Shown here in pieces: positions 38,101 through 45,876 of a DNA stretch of 64,000 nt. Below the pieces are notes generated by a model that had not been told where the DNA came from, searched no databases, and worked only from the letters and a program-made list of their open reading frames with translations. Numbering within the stretch: position 1 is the first letter of the stretch; each line of letters begins with the position of its first letter. Made by a program: the position numbers and the translations under genes. The DNA is from Bagarius yarrelli. Taxonomy: Eukaryota; Chordata; Actinopteri; Siluriformes; Sisoridae. The stretch is taken from contig VCAZ01000136.1 of NCBI GenBank assembly GCA_005784505.1, forward strand, positions 69,501-133,500. The letters are read 5' to 3'.

Positions 38101-39248
38101 AACTCTAAATATGCATCTTTTCTTTGAGAGCCTCTGTAACGCATCTACAGTCACCCACATTTATACACATCAGTGTCAGCACGCCGCTAAACAGGAAGTG
38201 AGCTTCACAAGGGTTTGTAAAAACCACATTCTGTATATTTGGCAATACTTCTTTGCCAAATATAACAGAAAAACACCAAAAAAGATCAACATTTCTGGAA
38301 CGGTTTGGCAGTATACTCTTTTTTGTATGCTATTTCTTTCTGTATATAATTTAATTTAATTCTTTTTTAAATTTCGGAAACTCGTAAAAGAACATTTCAC
38401 TATATGTGGTACTGTGATTTTTAAATTTTTAAAAATTTAATGAATGTAATCCAAAATGTAATCCAAGCCTTCACATCTGCCAGAAATGCCAGGAGAGATT
38501 CAAGACCCACAGAATTGTGTTTGACAGGCAAATACATCTGGGTTTCATTTGCATAACAGTGAAATGACAAACAATGCTTTCTAAAAATCAAACCAAAGGG
38601 GGGGGCATAAAGAGAGAAAAGAGTAAAGGAGCCAAAATACAACCCTCAAATAAGGGTTCAACCATCTTGACTAAAAACTATTTTTAAAATACAACTTAAA
38701 CATTATATAACATGACAAAGGAAACATACCCATTATACTATTACTTTTACCATTTGAAAGAGGTTTCCTAAAAGTAAAATTTTTAACTAAGGTGCTTTAT
38801 ATTTTTTTCCTGAAAAACAGCCCATCATGACTTTGGTCACTTTTATGGCTCCAGCTATGTGACTGCACCTGATGGCAGTCGGTCACCAGGTCTATCTAGA
38901 ACTCAGGATGGATTACTGATAGCAGAACTAGACTTAAACCTGAACCGTCAAATTGCAGACAAGTGGAATTTTAAGGTGAGTTTTATATATGCCTTATGCA
39001 TACTCTTAGTCTGAGAAAGGAAGTGTGTTCTTCCATTGTTGTGCATTTCTTGCTCTCTATTTCAGTTGGAAATCTGCACCTGACGAAGTAGAAACATTCA
39101 GTATGTGAATGTTACATTTGGTTCTTAGAATTTTGTTTAATTTAACCTGTTTGATTTTTTGCAGATGACCGGGAGATTTGACTTGTATGCTAAAGAGCTT
39201 ACAAAAGCTATCCAGCACGATTTTAAGCCCAACGTTGTCAAGGAATAA
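20086..39248 (+). CDS. upb1: Beta-ureidopropionase, complete 10-exon gene
   Basis: The enzyme hydrolyses N-carbamoyl-beta-alanine (and N-carbamoyl-beta-aminoisobutyrate) to the beta-amino acid, CO2 and ammonia. This is the third and last step of pyrimidine breakdown, in the cytosol. Ten exons join in frame to 384 codons plus stop, the same length as the human protein, which also has ten coding exons. The nitrilase-superfamily catalytic residues are all present: Glu119 in CFQEAW (exon 3), Lys196 in GKSRKNHIP (exon 5) and Cys233 in NICYGRHHP (exon 6). Every intron is GT-AG; introns 4 and 5 use the weaker donors GTCAAA and GTCAGT. Introns 1, 3, 4, 5, 7 and 8 carry transposon insertions, yet no exon is damaged. 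The start at 20086 is chosen because it gives the family's N-terminal length and follows a TATA-like box. It is the only host gene I can support in the window. Confidence 0.96.
21655..22515 (+). pseudogene. RTE-like LINE reverse transcriptase, frameshifted
   Basis: Frames 21655-21837 (GENAVGPDEILVEVWKCL), 21951-22193 (HCVFIDLKKAYDKVPREKLW, first catalytic Asp), 22112-22327 (KVEVGLHQGLALSPFLFAVV) and 22198-22491 (MMFVDDIVICSES, the catalytic VDD, and then KTEYMCLN) cover RT in order, with at least three frameshifts. The endonuclease domain that should precede RT is mostly deleted. The C-terminal part continues after the L2 insertion at about 23209-23640. Confidence 0.7.
22515..23208 (-). mobile_element. 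L2 3'-end insertion and attached sequence inside the RTE-like LINE
   Basis: On the minus strand the segment 22790-22515 is the 3' UTR and tail of the L2 family at 9401-12864, including the GA/CT repeat at 22761-22790 and the CGCTATACAAATAAAATT tail. Bases 22791-23208 are noncoding, with a CA repeat (23029-23042) and four TTTTCTGTATAT-type units (23096-23150). The host LINE resumes at AAGTACTTGGGG (about 23211). Whether 22791-23208 belongs to the same insertion is not certain. Confidence 0.6.
23718..24550. other. upb1 intron 1, AT-rich remainder
   Basis: I see no gene or element here beyond AT-rich intron sequence. Confidence 0.5.
24551..24722 (+). CDS. upb1: upb1 exon 2
   Basis: Acceptor TTTTTTCTAG, donor GTAAGA. 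It completes Arg35 and encodes RKLTLPQTALDAAL through VRVGLIQNKIVL, where the nitrilase domain begins. The exon ends in phase 0. Confidence 0.95.
24870..24957 (+). CDS. upb1: upb1 exon 3 (catalytic Glu119)
   Basis: Acceptor TTTTTGTAG, donor GTGAGT. It encodes ITALHKRVGEIVEVAAICG and then VCFQEAW. Glu119 is the general base of the Glu-Lys-Cys triad. Confidence 0.96.
25080..25435. mobile_element. hAT-type element end in upb1 intron 3
   Basis: The right end reads GGTTGCCGACACCTG (25421-25435), which matches fish hAT terminal repeats and the end at 45861-45876. The interior includes a CTCTTTGCG word next to the end and a decayed minus-strand ORF at 25254-25072 of unknown meaning. The left end was not found. 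Confidence 0.45.
25436..26476. other. upb1 intron 3 remainder with unrecognised GC-richer block
   Basis: Bases 25440-26000 are less AT-rich than the flanks. They hold a 63-codon minus ORF (25994-25803) starting MISDEEDGNIDGRPVK, acidic at its start and not recognised; it could be a decayed transposase N-terminus. Bases 26000-26476 are plain AT-rich intron. Confidence 0.3.
26477..26571 (+). CDS. upb1: upb1 exon 4
   Basis: Acceptor TTCTATAG. It encodes MPFAFCTREREPWTEFAES and then GFTTRFCQE. The donor is GTCAAA, weak by consensus, but the phase and the protein fit exactly. Confidence 0.92.
26572..27074. other. upb1 intron 4, AT-rich part
   Basis: Nothing recognised. Confidence 0.5.
27075..28260 (-). 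mobile_element. DIRS-type element, internally deleted, in upb1 intron 4
   Basis: The left end contains GTTTGGTAACCCTGG and ATGACACTAGGG(CT)CATG. The right end at about 28150-28255 is an imperfect inverted copy (CAAACATGACACCTGG, then ACTCAACACAAC). Inverted terminal repeats and the shared sequence with the elements at 33396, 41375 and 54205 mark it as DIRS. Between the ends only scraps of the minus-strand recombinase and RT region remain (27480-28000). A CTG repeat lies at 28038-28058. It lies antisense to upb1. Confidence 0.7.
28509..28670 (+). CDS. upb1: upb1 exon 5 (catalytic Lys196)
   Basis: Acceptor ATTTGTAG, donor GTCAGT. This 54-codon exon carries MVIVSPILERDE, LWNTAVVVSNSG and GKSRKNHIPRVGDFNE. 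Lys196 is the second catalytic residue. Confidence 0.96.
28671..29386. other. upb1 intron 5, AT-rich part
   Basis: Nothing recognised. Confidence 0.5.
29387..30385 (+). mobile_element. Miniature Gypsy-type LTR element in upb1 intron 5
   Basis: Two related blocks, 29387-29560 and 30219-30385, both start ATGGACAC(G/A)CCA and both contain CTATTTAAACAGCTCACTTT, the likely U3 promoter. They look like diverged LTRs in direct orientation. Between them is only the end of gag and the start of protease. Nearly all of pol is gone. It lies in the sense orientation of upb1. Confidence 0.6.
29783..30225 (+). pseudogene. Gypsy gag C-terminus and protease start
   Basis: The frame 29783-30109 ends in RQLTQKLCLYCGKADMLREN, a retrotransposon zinc knuckle with its CxxC pair but a lost His. 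After a frameshift, sequence at 30155-30205 reads VNALIDSGSADNFI, the protease active-site DSG. The frame then runs into the second LTR-like block. It is not functional. Confidence 0.65.
30386..31246. other. upb1 intron 5 remainder
   Basis: AT-rich; nothing recognised. Confidence 0.5.
31247..31416 (+). CDS. upb1: upb1 exon 6 (catalytic Cys233)
   Basis: Acceptor AATAAAATAG, donor GTAAGA. It encodes ASYYMEGNTGHRVFQTQFG, then VNICYGRHHPLNW with the nucleophile Cys233, then EIIFNPSATVGDL. Confidence 0.96.
31503..31584 (+). CDS. upb1: upb1 exon 7
   Basis: Acceptor TGTGTTTCAG, donor GTATGT, only 86 bases after exon 6. It encodes SEHLWSIEARNAAIANNCF and then CAINRVGM. Confidence 0.95.
31585..32920. 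other. upb1 intron 7, 5' part
   Basis: No gene was seen. Bases 32575-32870 contain CCTTTTATAAGCC and, about 220 bases on, TGTAAATAAACATCACCTGC. This looks like a promoter and polyadenylation signal pair and could be a solo LTR or the 3' end of an unrecognised element; no repeat partner was found in the window. Confidence 0.3.
32925..33395 (-). pseudogene. L2-like LINE endonuclease fragment
   Basis: The minus-strand frame 33233-32925 reads ILNSIGVRHHISGSTHNKNH then LDLILSHGTDAKDV and YILDHFLVLCKLNIA, the C-terminal half of an L2-type endonuclease; the final SDH triplet has become LDH. Upstream, 33439-33242 gives the TVYRPPGHHTDF block. It belongs to the same subfamily as 43062-44845. It abuts the DIRS copy at 33396. 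Confidence 0.65.
33396..34460 (-). mobile_element. DIRS-type element fragment in upb1 intron 7
   Basis: The left end (GGGTTACCATACGTACCCGA, then GTGTCGAGTGACGACACTAG) is a DIRS terminal repeat. It jumps at about 33470 into pieces of the RNase H/RT and gag-like region that parallel 55840-58260 of the larger copy. For example, the frame 33991-33512 is RT/RNase H sequence in a shadow frame, and 34207-34019 resembles the gag-like region with EEFSEKFSTVKKQ. The tyrosine recombinase is absent and no right terminal repeat is seen. Confidence 0.65.
34461..34764. other. upb1 intron 7, nothing recognised
   Basis: No coding or repeat signal that I can name. Confidence 0.4.
34765..35600 (-). pseudogene. 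Minus-strand ORF with 10-residue tandem repeats
   Basis: From 35433 the minus strand encodes repeats of the type PVMPETDHAV (30-base units), at least nine in one open frame to 35146. Three or four more follow with stops to about 35050, and isolated units lie at 35505-35585. Downstream (35073-34765) is a frame with LLLVLSQRLVFIVCLLYG, a hydrophobic stretch that might be a membrane segment, then a Ser/Arg/Pro-rich tail. Repeats of this style are found in poorly characterised fish retroelement-associated proteins, but I cannot name the family. Two in-frame stops near 35080-35100 separate the parts, so it is probably a relic. Confidence 0.45.
35050..35455. repeat. 30-bp minisatellite (about 13 units)
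   Basis: The consensus on the + strand is close to GGCATGNCNGGCACNGNGTGATCAGTCTCT. Units are 30 bases, so the reading frame is kept across all of them. Divergence between units is moderate (10-25%). Confidence 0.8.
35601..36059. other. upb1 intron 7, unassigned
   Basis: No gene was seen. It may be noncoding sequence of the element whose repeat ORF ends at 35600. Confidence 0.3.
36060..36262 (-). mobile_element. tRNA-derived SINE
   Basis: On the minus strand the head carries an RNA polymerase III A box (TGGTTAAGGTG, at 36240-36250) and a B box (GGTTCAATTCC, at 36204-36214) at tRNA spacing. A conserved body follows (CCTGAGCAAGACCCTTAACC, then CATCTGCCAAATGCTGTAAA) to about 36080. The body is that of a common teleost SINE group. 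The tRNA part does not fold as a complete modern tRNA. Confidence 0.7.
36263..36677. other. upb1 intron 7, 3' part
   Basis: AT-rich; nothing recognised. Confidence 0.5.
36678..36720 (+). CDS. upb1: upb1 exon 8 (43-base microexon)
   Basis: Acceptor TTTTTACCCAG, donor GTATTT. It encodes ECFKNEFTSGDGKK and one base. It is isolated in about 7 kb of TE-rich intron and would be missed by most gene finders, but its phase fits both neighbours. Confidence 0.93.
36721..37224. other. upb1 intron 8, 5' part
   Basis: AT-rich; nothing recognised. Confidence 0.5.
37225..37310. mobile_element. Tc1-like terminal sequence fragment
   Basis: CAGTGCCTAAAAAAGGATTC followed by ATACCCCTTGAATTTTGTCA matches the ends of the element at 3085-3310. 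Only one end is recognisable. Confidence 0.55.
37540..37790 (-). pseudogene. L2-like LINE C-terminal fragment
   Basis: The minus frame 37799-37521 contains KVIHTLFYLDWTTATHFILG, corresponding to the L2 C-terminal block SRLDYCNALLSG in a decayed form, and then traces of the next block. With the RT fragment at 38642-38415 it forms one minus-strand L2-like LINE, split by the 408-bp segment at 37929-38336. Confidence 0.5.
37915..38350. repeat. Copy of the upb1 3' flank, bounded by a 14-bp direct repeat
   Basis: From about 37930 to 38310 the sequence matches 39250-39622 (the segment directly after the upb1 stop codon) over almost its whole length at roughly 85-90% identity by eye. The copy is bounded by TTTCTGTATATAAT at 37915-37928 and again at 38337-38350, which looks like a target-site duplication. 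It carries no poly(A) tract at either edge. It lies between two halves of a minus-strand L2-like LINE. Confidence 0.75.
38415..38642 (-). pseudogene. L2-like LINE RT palm fragment
   Basis: The frame 38642-38421 has SLYAPPFGLIFRKHCLSFHC followed by YANETQMYLPV. The catalytic YADD has become YANE, so it is dead. It is the 5' half of the fragment continued at 37790-37540. Confidence 0.65.
38821..38975 (+). CDS. upb1: upb1 exon 9
   Basis: Acceptor GAAAAACAG, donor GTGAGT. It encodes HHDFGHFYGSSYVTAPDGS, then RSPGLSRTQDGLLIAELDL and ends in KWNFK. Confidence 0.95.
39165..39248 (+). CDS. upb1: upb1 exon 10 and stop
   Basis: Acceptor TTTTTTGCAG. It encodes MTGRFDLYAKELTKAIQHD, ends in VVKE, and stops at TAA 39246-39248, followed at once by a second TAA. 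Confidence 0.95.
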   Translation: MTGRFDLYAKELTKAIQHDFKPNVVKE

Positions 39249-39625
39249 TAATATTTACATTATTTTATTGGAAACAATGCGTTCTTAAATCCAGTCAAGG
39301 CATAATTGTATTTATATTATAATATATTCAAATGTTTTTGCCAGAGTGGCAATGAAATAAAAAATAATTAAAAATCAGGGTCTGTTGGTTTTTGGCAAAA
39401 AATAGCACTGCTTTAAATAAACTCTAAATATACAGCTTTTTTTGACAGCCTCTGTAGCGCATCTACAGTCACCCACATTTATACACATCAGTGTCAGCAA
39501 ACCCTTGTGACAGCTTTACAAGGGTTTGTAAAAACCACATTCTGTATATTTGGCAATACTTCTTTGCCAAATATAATGGAACAACAACAAAAAAGTCAAC
39601 ATTTCTGGAACGGTTTGGCTGCGGT
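39249..39625 (+). other. upb1: upb1 3' UTR candidate with polyadenylation signals
   Basis: AATAAA occurs at 39356-39361, about 110 bases after the stop, and again at 39415-39420. The same stretch is duplicated in intron 8. It contains two small hairpins: AACCCTTGT with ACAAGGGTT near 39500-39525, and TATTTGGCAA with TTGCCAAATA near 39547-39572. Confidence 0.5.
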
Positions 39626-40257
39626 GAGGCGAGAATTATAGTGAGAAATAGGGACAATAACAGGACATTTTTGCACTTTTAATTTTAATCATACTTTGGC
39701 AGATTGTTTGTTGTCTGATGCTGATTGCGGAGATGTGACCATTAGGGGTTAAGTTTATAGCACCACCAACTGGCAGCAGAAAGTGTGTAATTTTCAAACG
39801 GCTTAAAATTCTTATTTTTAATTCAATTTTCTTCAAACTTGATGACAATCATGTAAACCATACGATATTTAAAATATAATATTTAACTTATATAACTTAC
39901 ATTTATTTTTGTTTGTTAAAACTAAAGTTTCAAAATAAATCCAATTTCTGGTCTGTTTGCCACTCTTAAGGGATCGCCAAACCGGCCAGGTAAAACAATG
40001 CAATTTCCCCAACAGGTCAGGAATTTCTTTAACTTATTTAAAATATCAGATAGTTGTTGTAAAATAGAAAGCACTGACTGGCTGACAAGAAAACAAACCT
40101 GAACGAAACGTCCACAGAATCTCAACCGAGAAAGAAAACACAGAAAGAAGGAATTGTACATTTATTTCAACGTTTGGTGTCATTAAACAGGTCCCGGACC
40201 CCGACTGGGAAAACAACAATAACAGCCATTACAGTAATTCTGAATTTACAGTAAACA
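39626..40257. other. Downstream flank of upb1
   Basis: No gene was seen. Bases 39720-39830 include TGGCAGCAGAAAGTGTGTAA and may be a decayed repeat. Confidence 0.4.
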
Positions 40258-40350
40258 GTTTCAATTCAATTTCAATTCAGTTTTATTTGTATAGCGCTTT
40301 TTTACAATGGTGATTGTCACAAAAGCGCTTTACAATTGAAGAAATTGAGA
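40258..40350 (-). mobile_element. Very short L2 3' tail
   Basis: Starts with TTCAATTCAATT repeats, then the L2 tail TATTTGTATAGCGCTTTTTT and GATTGTCACAAAAGCGC. About 90 bases of an L2 3' end, an extreme 5' truncation. Confidence 0.75.
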
Positions 40351-41374
40351 CATGTAAACAATGAATAAATTAATTAATAAAGGAATTAATTTTTATCTAT
40401 AAATCATATCTTTACACAATTTTCTTACATGATCTGTTGTTGTGAAATAAGAAATCAACTTGAGTGCATTGATTAGTTACACAAATTGTTTGTTAAAGTT
40501 GAATGCTGTTATTTGAAACCTATATAAACTGAAAATGTATATTATATTGTATATTTTTATTTAAATATTTAAAGTATGCTTATGTCTTTAGACTGATAAA
40601 CTTTTCAATTAAATAAACTAATGGTGATTCCTATTTTTAACATGTTTTCATAACATACTTTTTAAAAATAAAAATTGGTGGTGTTATGATAAATAAATAA
40701 ACCTTTTTTTTTCATTTTGGCTGCAGTGAAAGGTCAGAGATTCTCCACAAATTGATGTAAACATTACTGAAGTGGAGAGCTGGCAGAAAACTGGTGATTT
40801 TTAATTACTGTTATACGGCGCAACCTGCTTATTCATCAAACTGCCCAGAACCGCAGGTTGTTTCAGATCTTTTTGTTGTTTCGTTGTCATTTGATCGGTC
40901 CATCCCTGCAATACGAAACAATTGTTCATATTTGTCCGGGCAAGTGTTCTCTGTGACAAAGCAACTATATCTGAGGTTGATTTTGGGACAAGCATTCAAA
41001 TATTTTTTCTTGCAGCTCTGTTTGTTTACCACATACATTCACAAATGCATGTATGTGCGTTGCTTGCTACGACTTTCAAGGCATTGTATATTGAACTACG
41101 TCAAAAACAGCGTTCAGTGTGATGCAGCCAGGCTTACCCAGCCCCATGTCAGCCAACACTAGCAATCAAGAGGGAATTCAGAGAGGGGAATTCATTCACT
41201 GTGTGACAATTTTATGTAGGGTGCCAGTCTGGTATATTAGTCTAAATATAATCTAAAAATCTAATAAAACCTTTATAGCAAGTTATAAGATCCCTAAAAT
41301 ATCCTGCTTATATTACTTTGTATCATATTTTGAATAACTTTCAACCATATACATGCACGTGAAACATCTCGATT
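40351..41374. other. Intergenic, nothing recognised
   Basis: The + strand ORF 40794-41162 (122 codons) and the overlapping minus ORFs have no recognisable motif. Low-complexity AT-rich sequence elsewhere. Confidence 0.4.
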
Positions 41375-41552
41375 GCGTATGGTAACCGTCGTTCTTCTGA
41401 TCTCTTTGAAAAGGTCAATAAAATTGGACAAGCAGAAATTGTATAGCTGGTCACGCCCCGAAATTTAGGGTATAAATAGACAGGCTATGAAACTGTTCAT
41501 CATTCTGTCCTGAGTGCTGAATGACAACTTCCTAGGAGCAGCCTACCCCGTG

Positions 41553-41880
41553 TTAGGCCTTCACCCACAGGGGGCAGGGTAATTCCCTTGCCTGGTAGGC
41601 CTCAAGGTTGCATCCACTATCAAGTTGCAGATTGTTTGTTTGGAGACAGCATCCCCTTTCTGTCTTCCCCCAGGCAGATGAAGAGCTGACCAGAGTGTCT
41701 AAAGCTTTGTGTGTGATCCAGGTACACCCGCACAGGGCCCGTACTGGACACAACAAAGGCAGGTTGGAATTCCCCATGCTGAGGGGGAATAGCTTGCAAT
41801 GTTACCACCTGGTCCCTAAGGGGAGTGGTGGGTACCTTGGGCACGTAGCCCAGCCTAGGTCTCAGGACAATGTAAGAGTC
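41553..41880 (-). pseudogene. DIRS tyrosine recombinase fragment
   Basis: The frame 41844-41620 reads MPKVPTTPLRDQVVTLQAIP and the overlapping frame 41777-41553 gives LPLLCPVRALCGCTW, the middle of the DIRS recombinase. The frameshift and loss of the C-terminal catalytic blocks make it dead. The corresponding stretch is deleted in the copy at 54205-58330. Confidence 0.6.
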
Positions 41881-42392
41881 TTGATCAAGGTGAATGCAGT
41901 CAGCAAGGCCGTCTTCAGAGAGAGGGCTCTAGGATTCGCAGACTGCAAAGGCTTGAAGGCATCTCCCTGTAGGCCAGTGTAGGAGGAGGCAACCTCCTGA
42001 AGCCCCTGAGGAACCTGACCACCAAATCATGCCTCCCAACTGATCTGCCCCCTATCGTGTCGTGGCCTGCTGAGATGGCAGCGACGTACAGCTTAAGTGT
42101 TTTGTAGTAGAGGCAGAAAGGCGCTTATCCATCCCTGCTTGCAGGAAGGAGGGAACCGATCCAATGCCACATCTCTATGGGTCTTTCCTACAGGAAGGAC
42201 ACCAGCCAACGAAGATATGCCACTTCAGGTGGTACAGCCGCCTCGTGGAAGAGAAGGTCCCCTCTCAGGGGAATTAGCCAGTAAGGTGCCATGAGCAGCA
42301 GCTGCTCCTGGTCCTCCCTGACCTTGCATAAAACATGTGCCATGAGTCCCACTGAAATGTGTACTTGTGCAGTCTCTTGGGCCAGCTGTGTG

Positions 42393-43052
42393 CTAGTGCA
42401 TCCGTGCCATAGGGGGGCCTCTGACAGGGAATAACACAACTGGCAGTGGGTCGATGCTGTCGAGGCGAACCGATACACCTGTGACTGAAAAAACTGACTC
42501 CAAATCAGCTGGACCGTCTGTGAGTGGAGCCTCCACTCGCCCCCTAGGGGTCTCTGTCATGAGAGCATGTTTGCTACAAGAGTGCCTGGGACTGAAGTGG
42601 CACGCACAGATTTGAGCCTGAGCTGGCTCAACACCAAGAGATAGGAGCGATGGGAGCGTGGTTACCTGCACCAGTAAGAGCCCAGCCCTCATCACGACCG
42701 AATCCAAGTCGATACTGAGAAAACAGGTACTCTGCACAGGGGAGAGTTTGCTCTTCTCCCAGTTGACCTGAAGCCTGAAACGGGCAAGGTGGTGGAGTAC
42801 CCTGTCCTTGTGCACAACCACAACCTCTCTTAAATGAGCTATGATTAGCCAGTTGCCGAGATAATTGAGGATGTGTATGCCTGCCTCCTGAAGGGGGGCT
42901 AAGGCAGCTTCCATGAGCTTTGTGAAGACACATGGGGACAGCCCGAAAGGGAGGACCTTGGACTGGTATGCACGACCTTCAAAGGCAAACCGCATAAACA
43001 GTTTGTGTCTTGGAAGGATCAAGACATGAAAGTACACATCTTTTATATCCAT
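42393..43052 (-). pseudogene. DIRS reverse transcriptase, catalytic site lost
   Basis: The 219-codon frame starts MDIKDVYFHVLILPRHKLFM (first palm motif, Asp in DIKD) and continues with LPFGLSPCVFTKLMEAALAP and ILNYLGNWLIIAHLRE. The catalytic YLDD has become YLGN (42852-42863), so both metal-binding aspartates of that motif are gone. The connection and RNase H follow only as fragments. It belongs to the DIRS element at 41375-44940; the LINE at 43062 cuts it just upstream of its start. Confidence 0.8.
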
Positions 43053-43061
43053 AGCTATGAA

Positions 43062-44845
43062 ATAATCCTGGTACCTAACATTAGAACATGTTAGAATTAA
43101 TGCTAATGATGTTGGAATTCTGCAACAAAGCTATGATATTTCAGATAATTTTGTAGTCCTGTGTAAACTCAATATGGCTAAAACTGTAAGTTCTAAAACT
43201 TGCTACAAGTATGGAAAAACCATTACTTCTACCACAAAAGACTGTTTTGTAAATAATCTTGCTGATTTATCCCAATTCCTCAGCATATCCAATAGCCCGA
43301 AAAAAAAATGCAGCTTTAGGAAAACTAAACTAGAGCTATTTTGTATTGCATGGCTAAAAAGTAGTCTATCGTACAGAAATGCATTAAAAACTGCTAGTTC
43401 TGATTACTTTTTATCTCTACTAGAAGGGAACAAACACAACCACAGGTATTTATTCAATACAGTAGCTAAATTAACTAAAAATAAAGCATCAACATGTGTT
43501 GATATTTCCCAACAGCATAGCAGTAATGAATTGCAACTTAATTGCAAGATCAATACTATTAGAGATAAAATTGTAAACATGCAGCAAGCAGCCGCAGTAT
43601 TGCTTTAGAAATTGCGCTATGGTTCCCCCAAGGAACAATTCCACTTATTCGTTACTATTGGAGAGGAATAACTTTATAAACTCATCAAATCATCTACCAA
43701 CAACATGTATGTTAGACCCTATTCCATCTAAGCTCCTAAAAGAGATAATTCCTGAAGCCATAGGTCCGCTTCTGTATTTAATTAATTCATTATTGTCATT
43801 AGGATATGTCCGTAAAGCATTTAAACAGACTGTTATTAAGCAGCCCAATTAAAAAACTACAATTTAATATTAAATATCTACTTAATTACAGACTGATTTA
43901 AAACCTCCTATTTCTGTCTAAGATACTAGAAAAGGCAGTATCATCACAATTACATTTTTCTTAGAAAAAAAAAATTTGTGAGGATTTGCTGTCAGGGTTT
44001 ATATCCTATCATAGTATTGAGACTGCTTCAATTACAGTTATTAATGACCTGCTTTTATCAGCTGATAATGGTTGTCTCTACCTATTAGTGCTATTGAACC
44101 TCATTGCTGCATCAAACTTTTGACCACAACATTCTTTTGAATTTAATAAAAAGCTTTGTTTGCAACAGAGGAAATGCATTAGCATGGTTTGAATCATACT
44201 TATCTGGCCAGCAAAAATTTGTCGCAGAGAATGAAGAGGTATCATGTCGCTTGCAAGTAAAGTATGGAGTACCCCAAGGCTTAGTTCTAGGATTGTAACT
44301 TTTTACACTTTACATGTACCCCTGGGAAATATTATTAGAAAACATGGTGTTAGCTTTCACTGCTATGCTGATGAAACTCAGCTATATATTTCTTCGCAAC
44401 TGGGTGAAACGTACCAAATGGAAAAATTAACTGAATGCATAGTTGATATAAAAACCTGGATGACAAATAATGTCTTATTGCTGAATCGTAATAAAACAAA
44501 GGTGATAATAATCAGCAATAAAGCCTCTGCCTGTAATAATCTAGATTACTGTCTAACACTTGATGGCTATTCTGTCAACCCTTCATCGTTAGTTATGAAT
44601 TTAGGTGCGCTTTTTGACAGCAATTTTTTCTATTGAGAGTCACATATCTAGCATTTGAAAAACACATTTTATCATCTTAAAAAATATATCAAAAAAATAT
44701 ATATTATGACCAATGCTTTGGAGGTCAAATGCAGAAATTTTAGTTCATGCATTCATAACCTTAAGATAAGATTATACTATTGTAATGCTTTACTGAGTGG
44801 TTCTTTATTGAGCAGCTAGAATTCTTACTAGAACCAAAAAGAGAT
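43062..44845 (+). pseudogene. L2-like LINE ORF2, nested in DIRS
   Basis: The + strand frames are: 43174-43608 (linker, KTVSSKTCYKYGKTITSTTK, matching 32925-33233), 43619-43852 (TCMLDPIPSKLLKEIIPE, RT start), 44104-44298 (KYGVPQGLVLGL) and 44244-44636 (GVSFHCYADETQLYIS). The catalytic YADD is YADE. The fragment is truncated at both ends (endonuclease missing upstream, 3' UTR missing downstream) and has several frameshifts. It belongs to the same subfamily as 18190-19105 and 32925-33395. Confidence 0.75.
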
Positions 44846-44940
44846 CCAAGAGATGAGGGGTACTTCGGGCTCCCAAAACGTGACCCCTATTGTCGTCACT
44901 CAACACAACGTTAGAGTGAGCAACAGAAGGGAAAAAATAT

Positions 44941-45639
44941 ATCTTTACACACTTCTGAACTGCATTACTGGTTAGTATTTTCATTACTCAGATTTTACCA
45001 ATACACTCTAACATCAGTACACCTTCTCAAACAGTGCCTTGAAAAGGATTTATTCATTGATCAAAGGAGGTGGAGCTCCTATAAAAAATAATTTGGCCGA
45101 GCATACATATATCTGCTCGTGTCACAAGAAATGACGCCGCAATTGGGTGTAACACCATGTCACTTTATTATAATGAGCAGCATAAATCATAACCTAGAGA
45201 GGGATAAAAAAAAAAAATTGCAGTAACAGTTTAAACCACATTAATTTCTAGGTAGTATATTTATAGAAAAGAGATATAATACTAAAAAATAAAAATAACA
45301 AAAGGATTCATGGGAATCTCTAAGTGCAGGTATAACATAAGCCATTGTTATGCTTGTCTGCAAGCTAACAAGAATGCAAACGCAATAAAGTTTGATTGTA
45401 TTCAGGTCCAATTTTATTTATATAGTATAGTATATACTATATGAATAAATATTATATATAGTAAATATTGCACATGGCTTTAGTTGCAAATTTCACACTC
45501 CAGAAAGTGTATTAAATACAGTTAACCAGTAAACAGAAAGTGTGGGGCATATCCAAAACTTGTAAGTCAGGTGTGACACTTGATACAGGTCTTGTCAAAA
45601 GTAGGATTAAAGAAGGCAGTGGGTTTCATGTTTTACATG
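44941..45639. other. Intergenic, Tc1-like scrap near 45035
   Basis: AACAGTGCCTTGAAAAGGAT at 45031-45050 resembles the Tc1-type end seen elsewhere, without a partner. Nothing else was recognised. Confidence 0.35.
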
Positions 45640-45876
45640 CCGGCGTGTGTCACATATGGGGGGTGGGAGTTGACGTATATTTTGAGTGACAAATAAGTAA
45701 ACACATTTTATTTTAATGATACAAGATTACCATAGTCTTTAAATTCAGAATTATTTTAAAAAGCAAACTAAAGCTTAATATAAATCAAATACTCATTATT
45801 TTTTCCAAAGCCACAGAGCACTGCAACTGAGGGAAGAGCTACACGCAGCTCCGGAGCCACGGGTTGCCAACCCCTG
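45640..45876. mobile_element. hAT-type element end
   Basis: GGAGCCACGGGTTGCCAACC, continuing CCTG to 45876, is a fish hAT terminal repeat of the same class as 25421-25435. The left limit is uncertain. Confidence 0.5.

Larger units (their letters stand above)
41375..44940 (-). mobile_element. DIRS-type element with an L2-like LINE nested inside
   Basis: The left terminal repeat starts about 41375 (GCGTATGGTAACCGTCGTTC). The right, inverted terminal repeat is at 44850-44935 (TCGTCACTCAACACAACGTT). The minus-strand tyrosine recombinase and RT remnants lie at 41553-43061. The element is broken at 43062-44845 by a + strand L2-like LINE. Both ends show the inverted-repeat layout of DIRS rather than direct LTRs. 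Confidence 0.7.

Noticed and set aside
40794..41162. 122-codon + strand ORF downstream of upb1 as a second host gene
   Set aside because: No motif, no splice context, and overlapping minus ORFs of similar quality; a chance frame is likelier.
41608..41982. 124-codon + strand ORF
   Set aside because: Antisense shadow of the DIRS tyrosine recombinase fragment.
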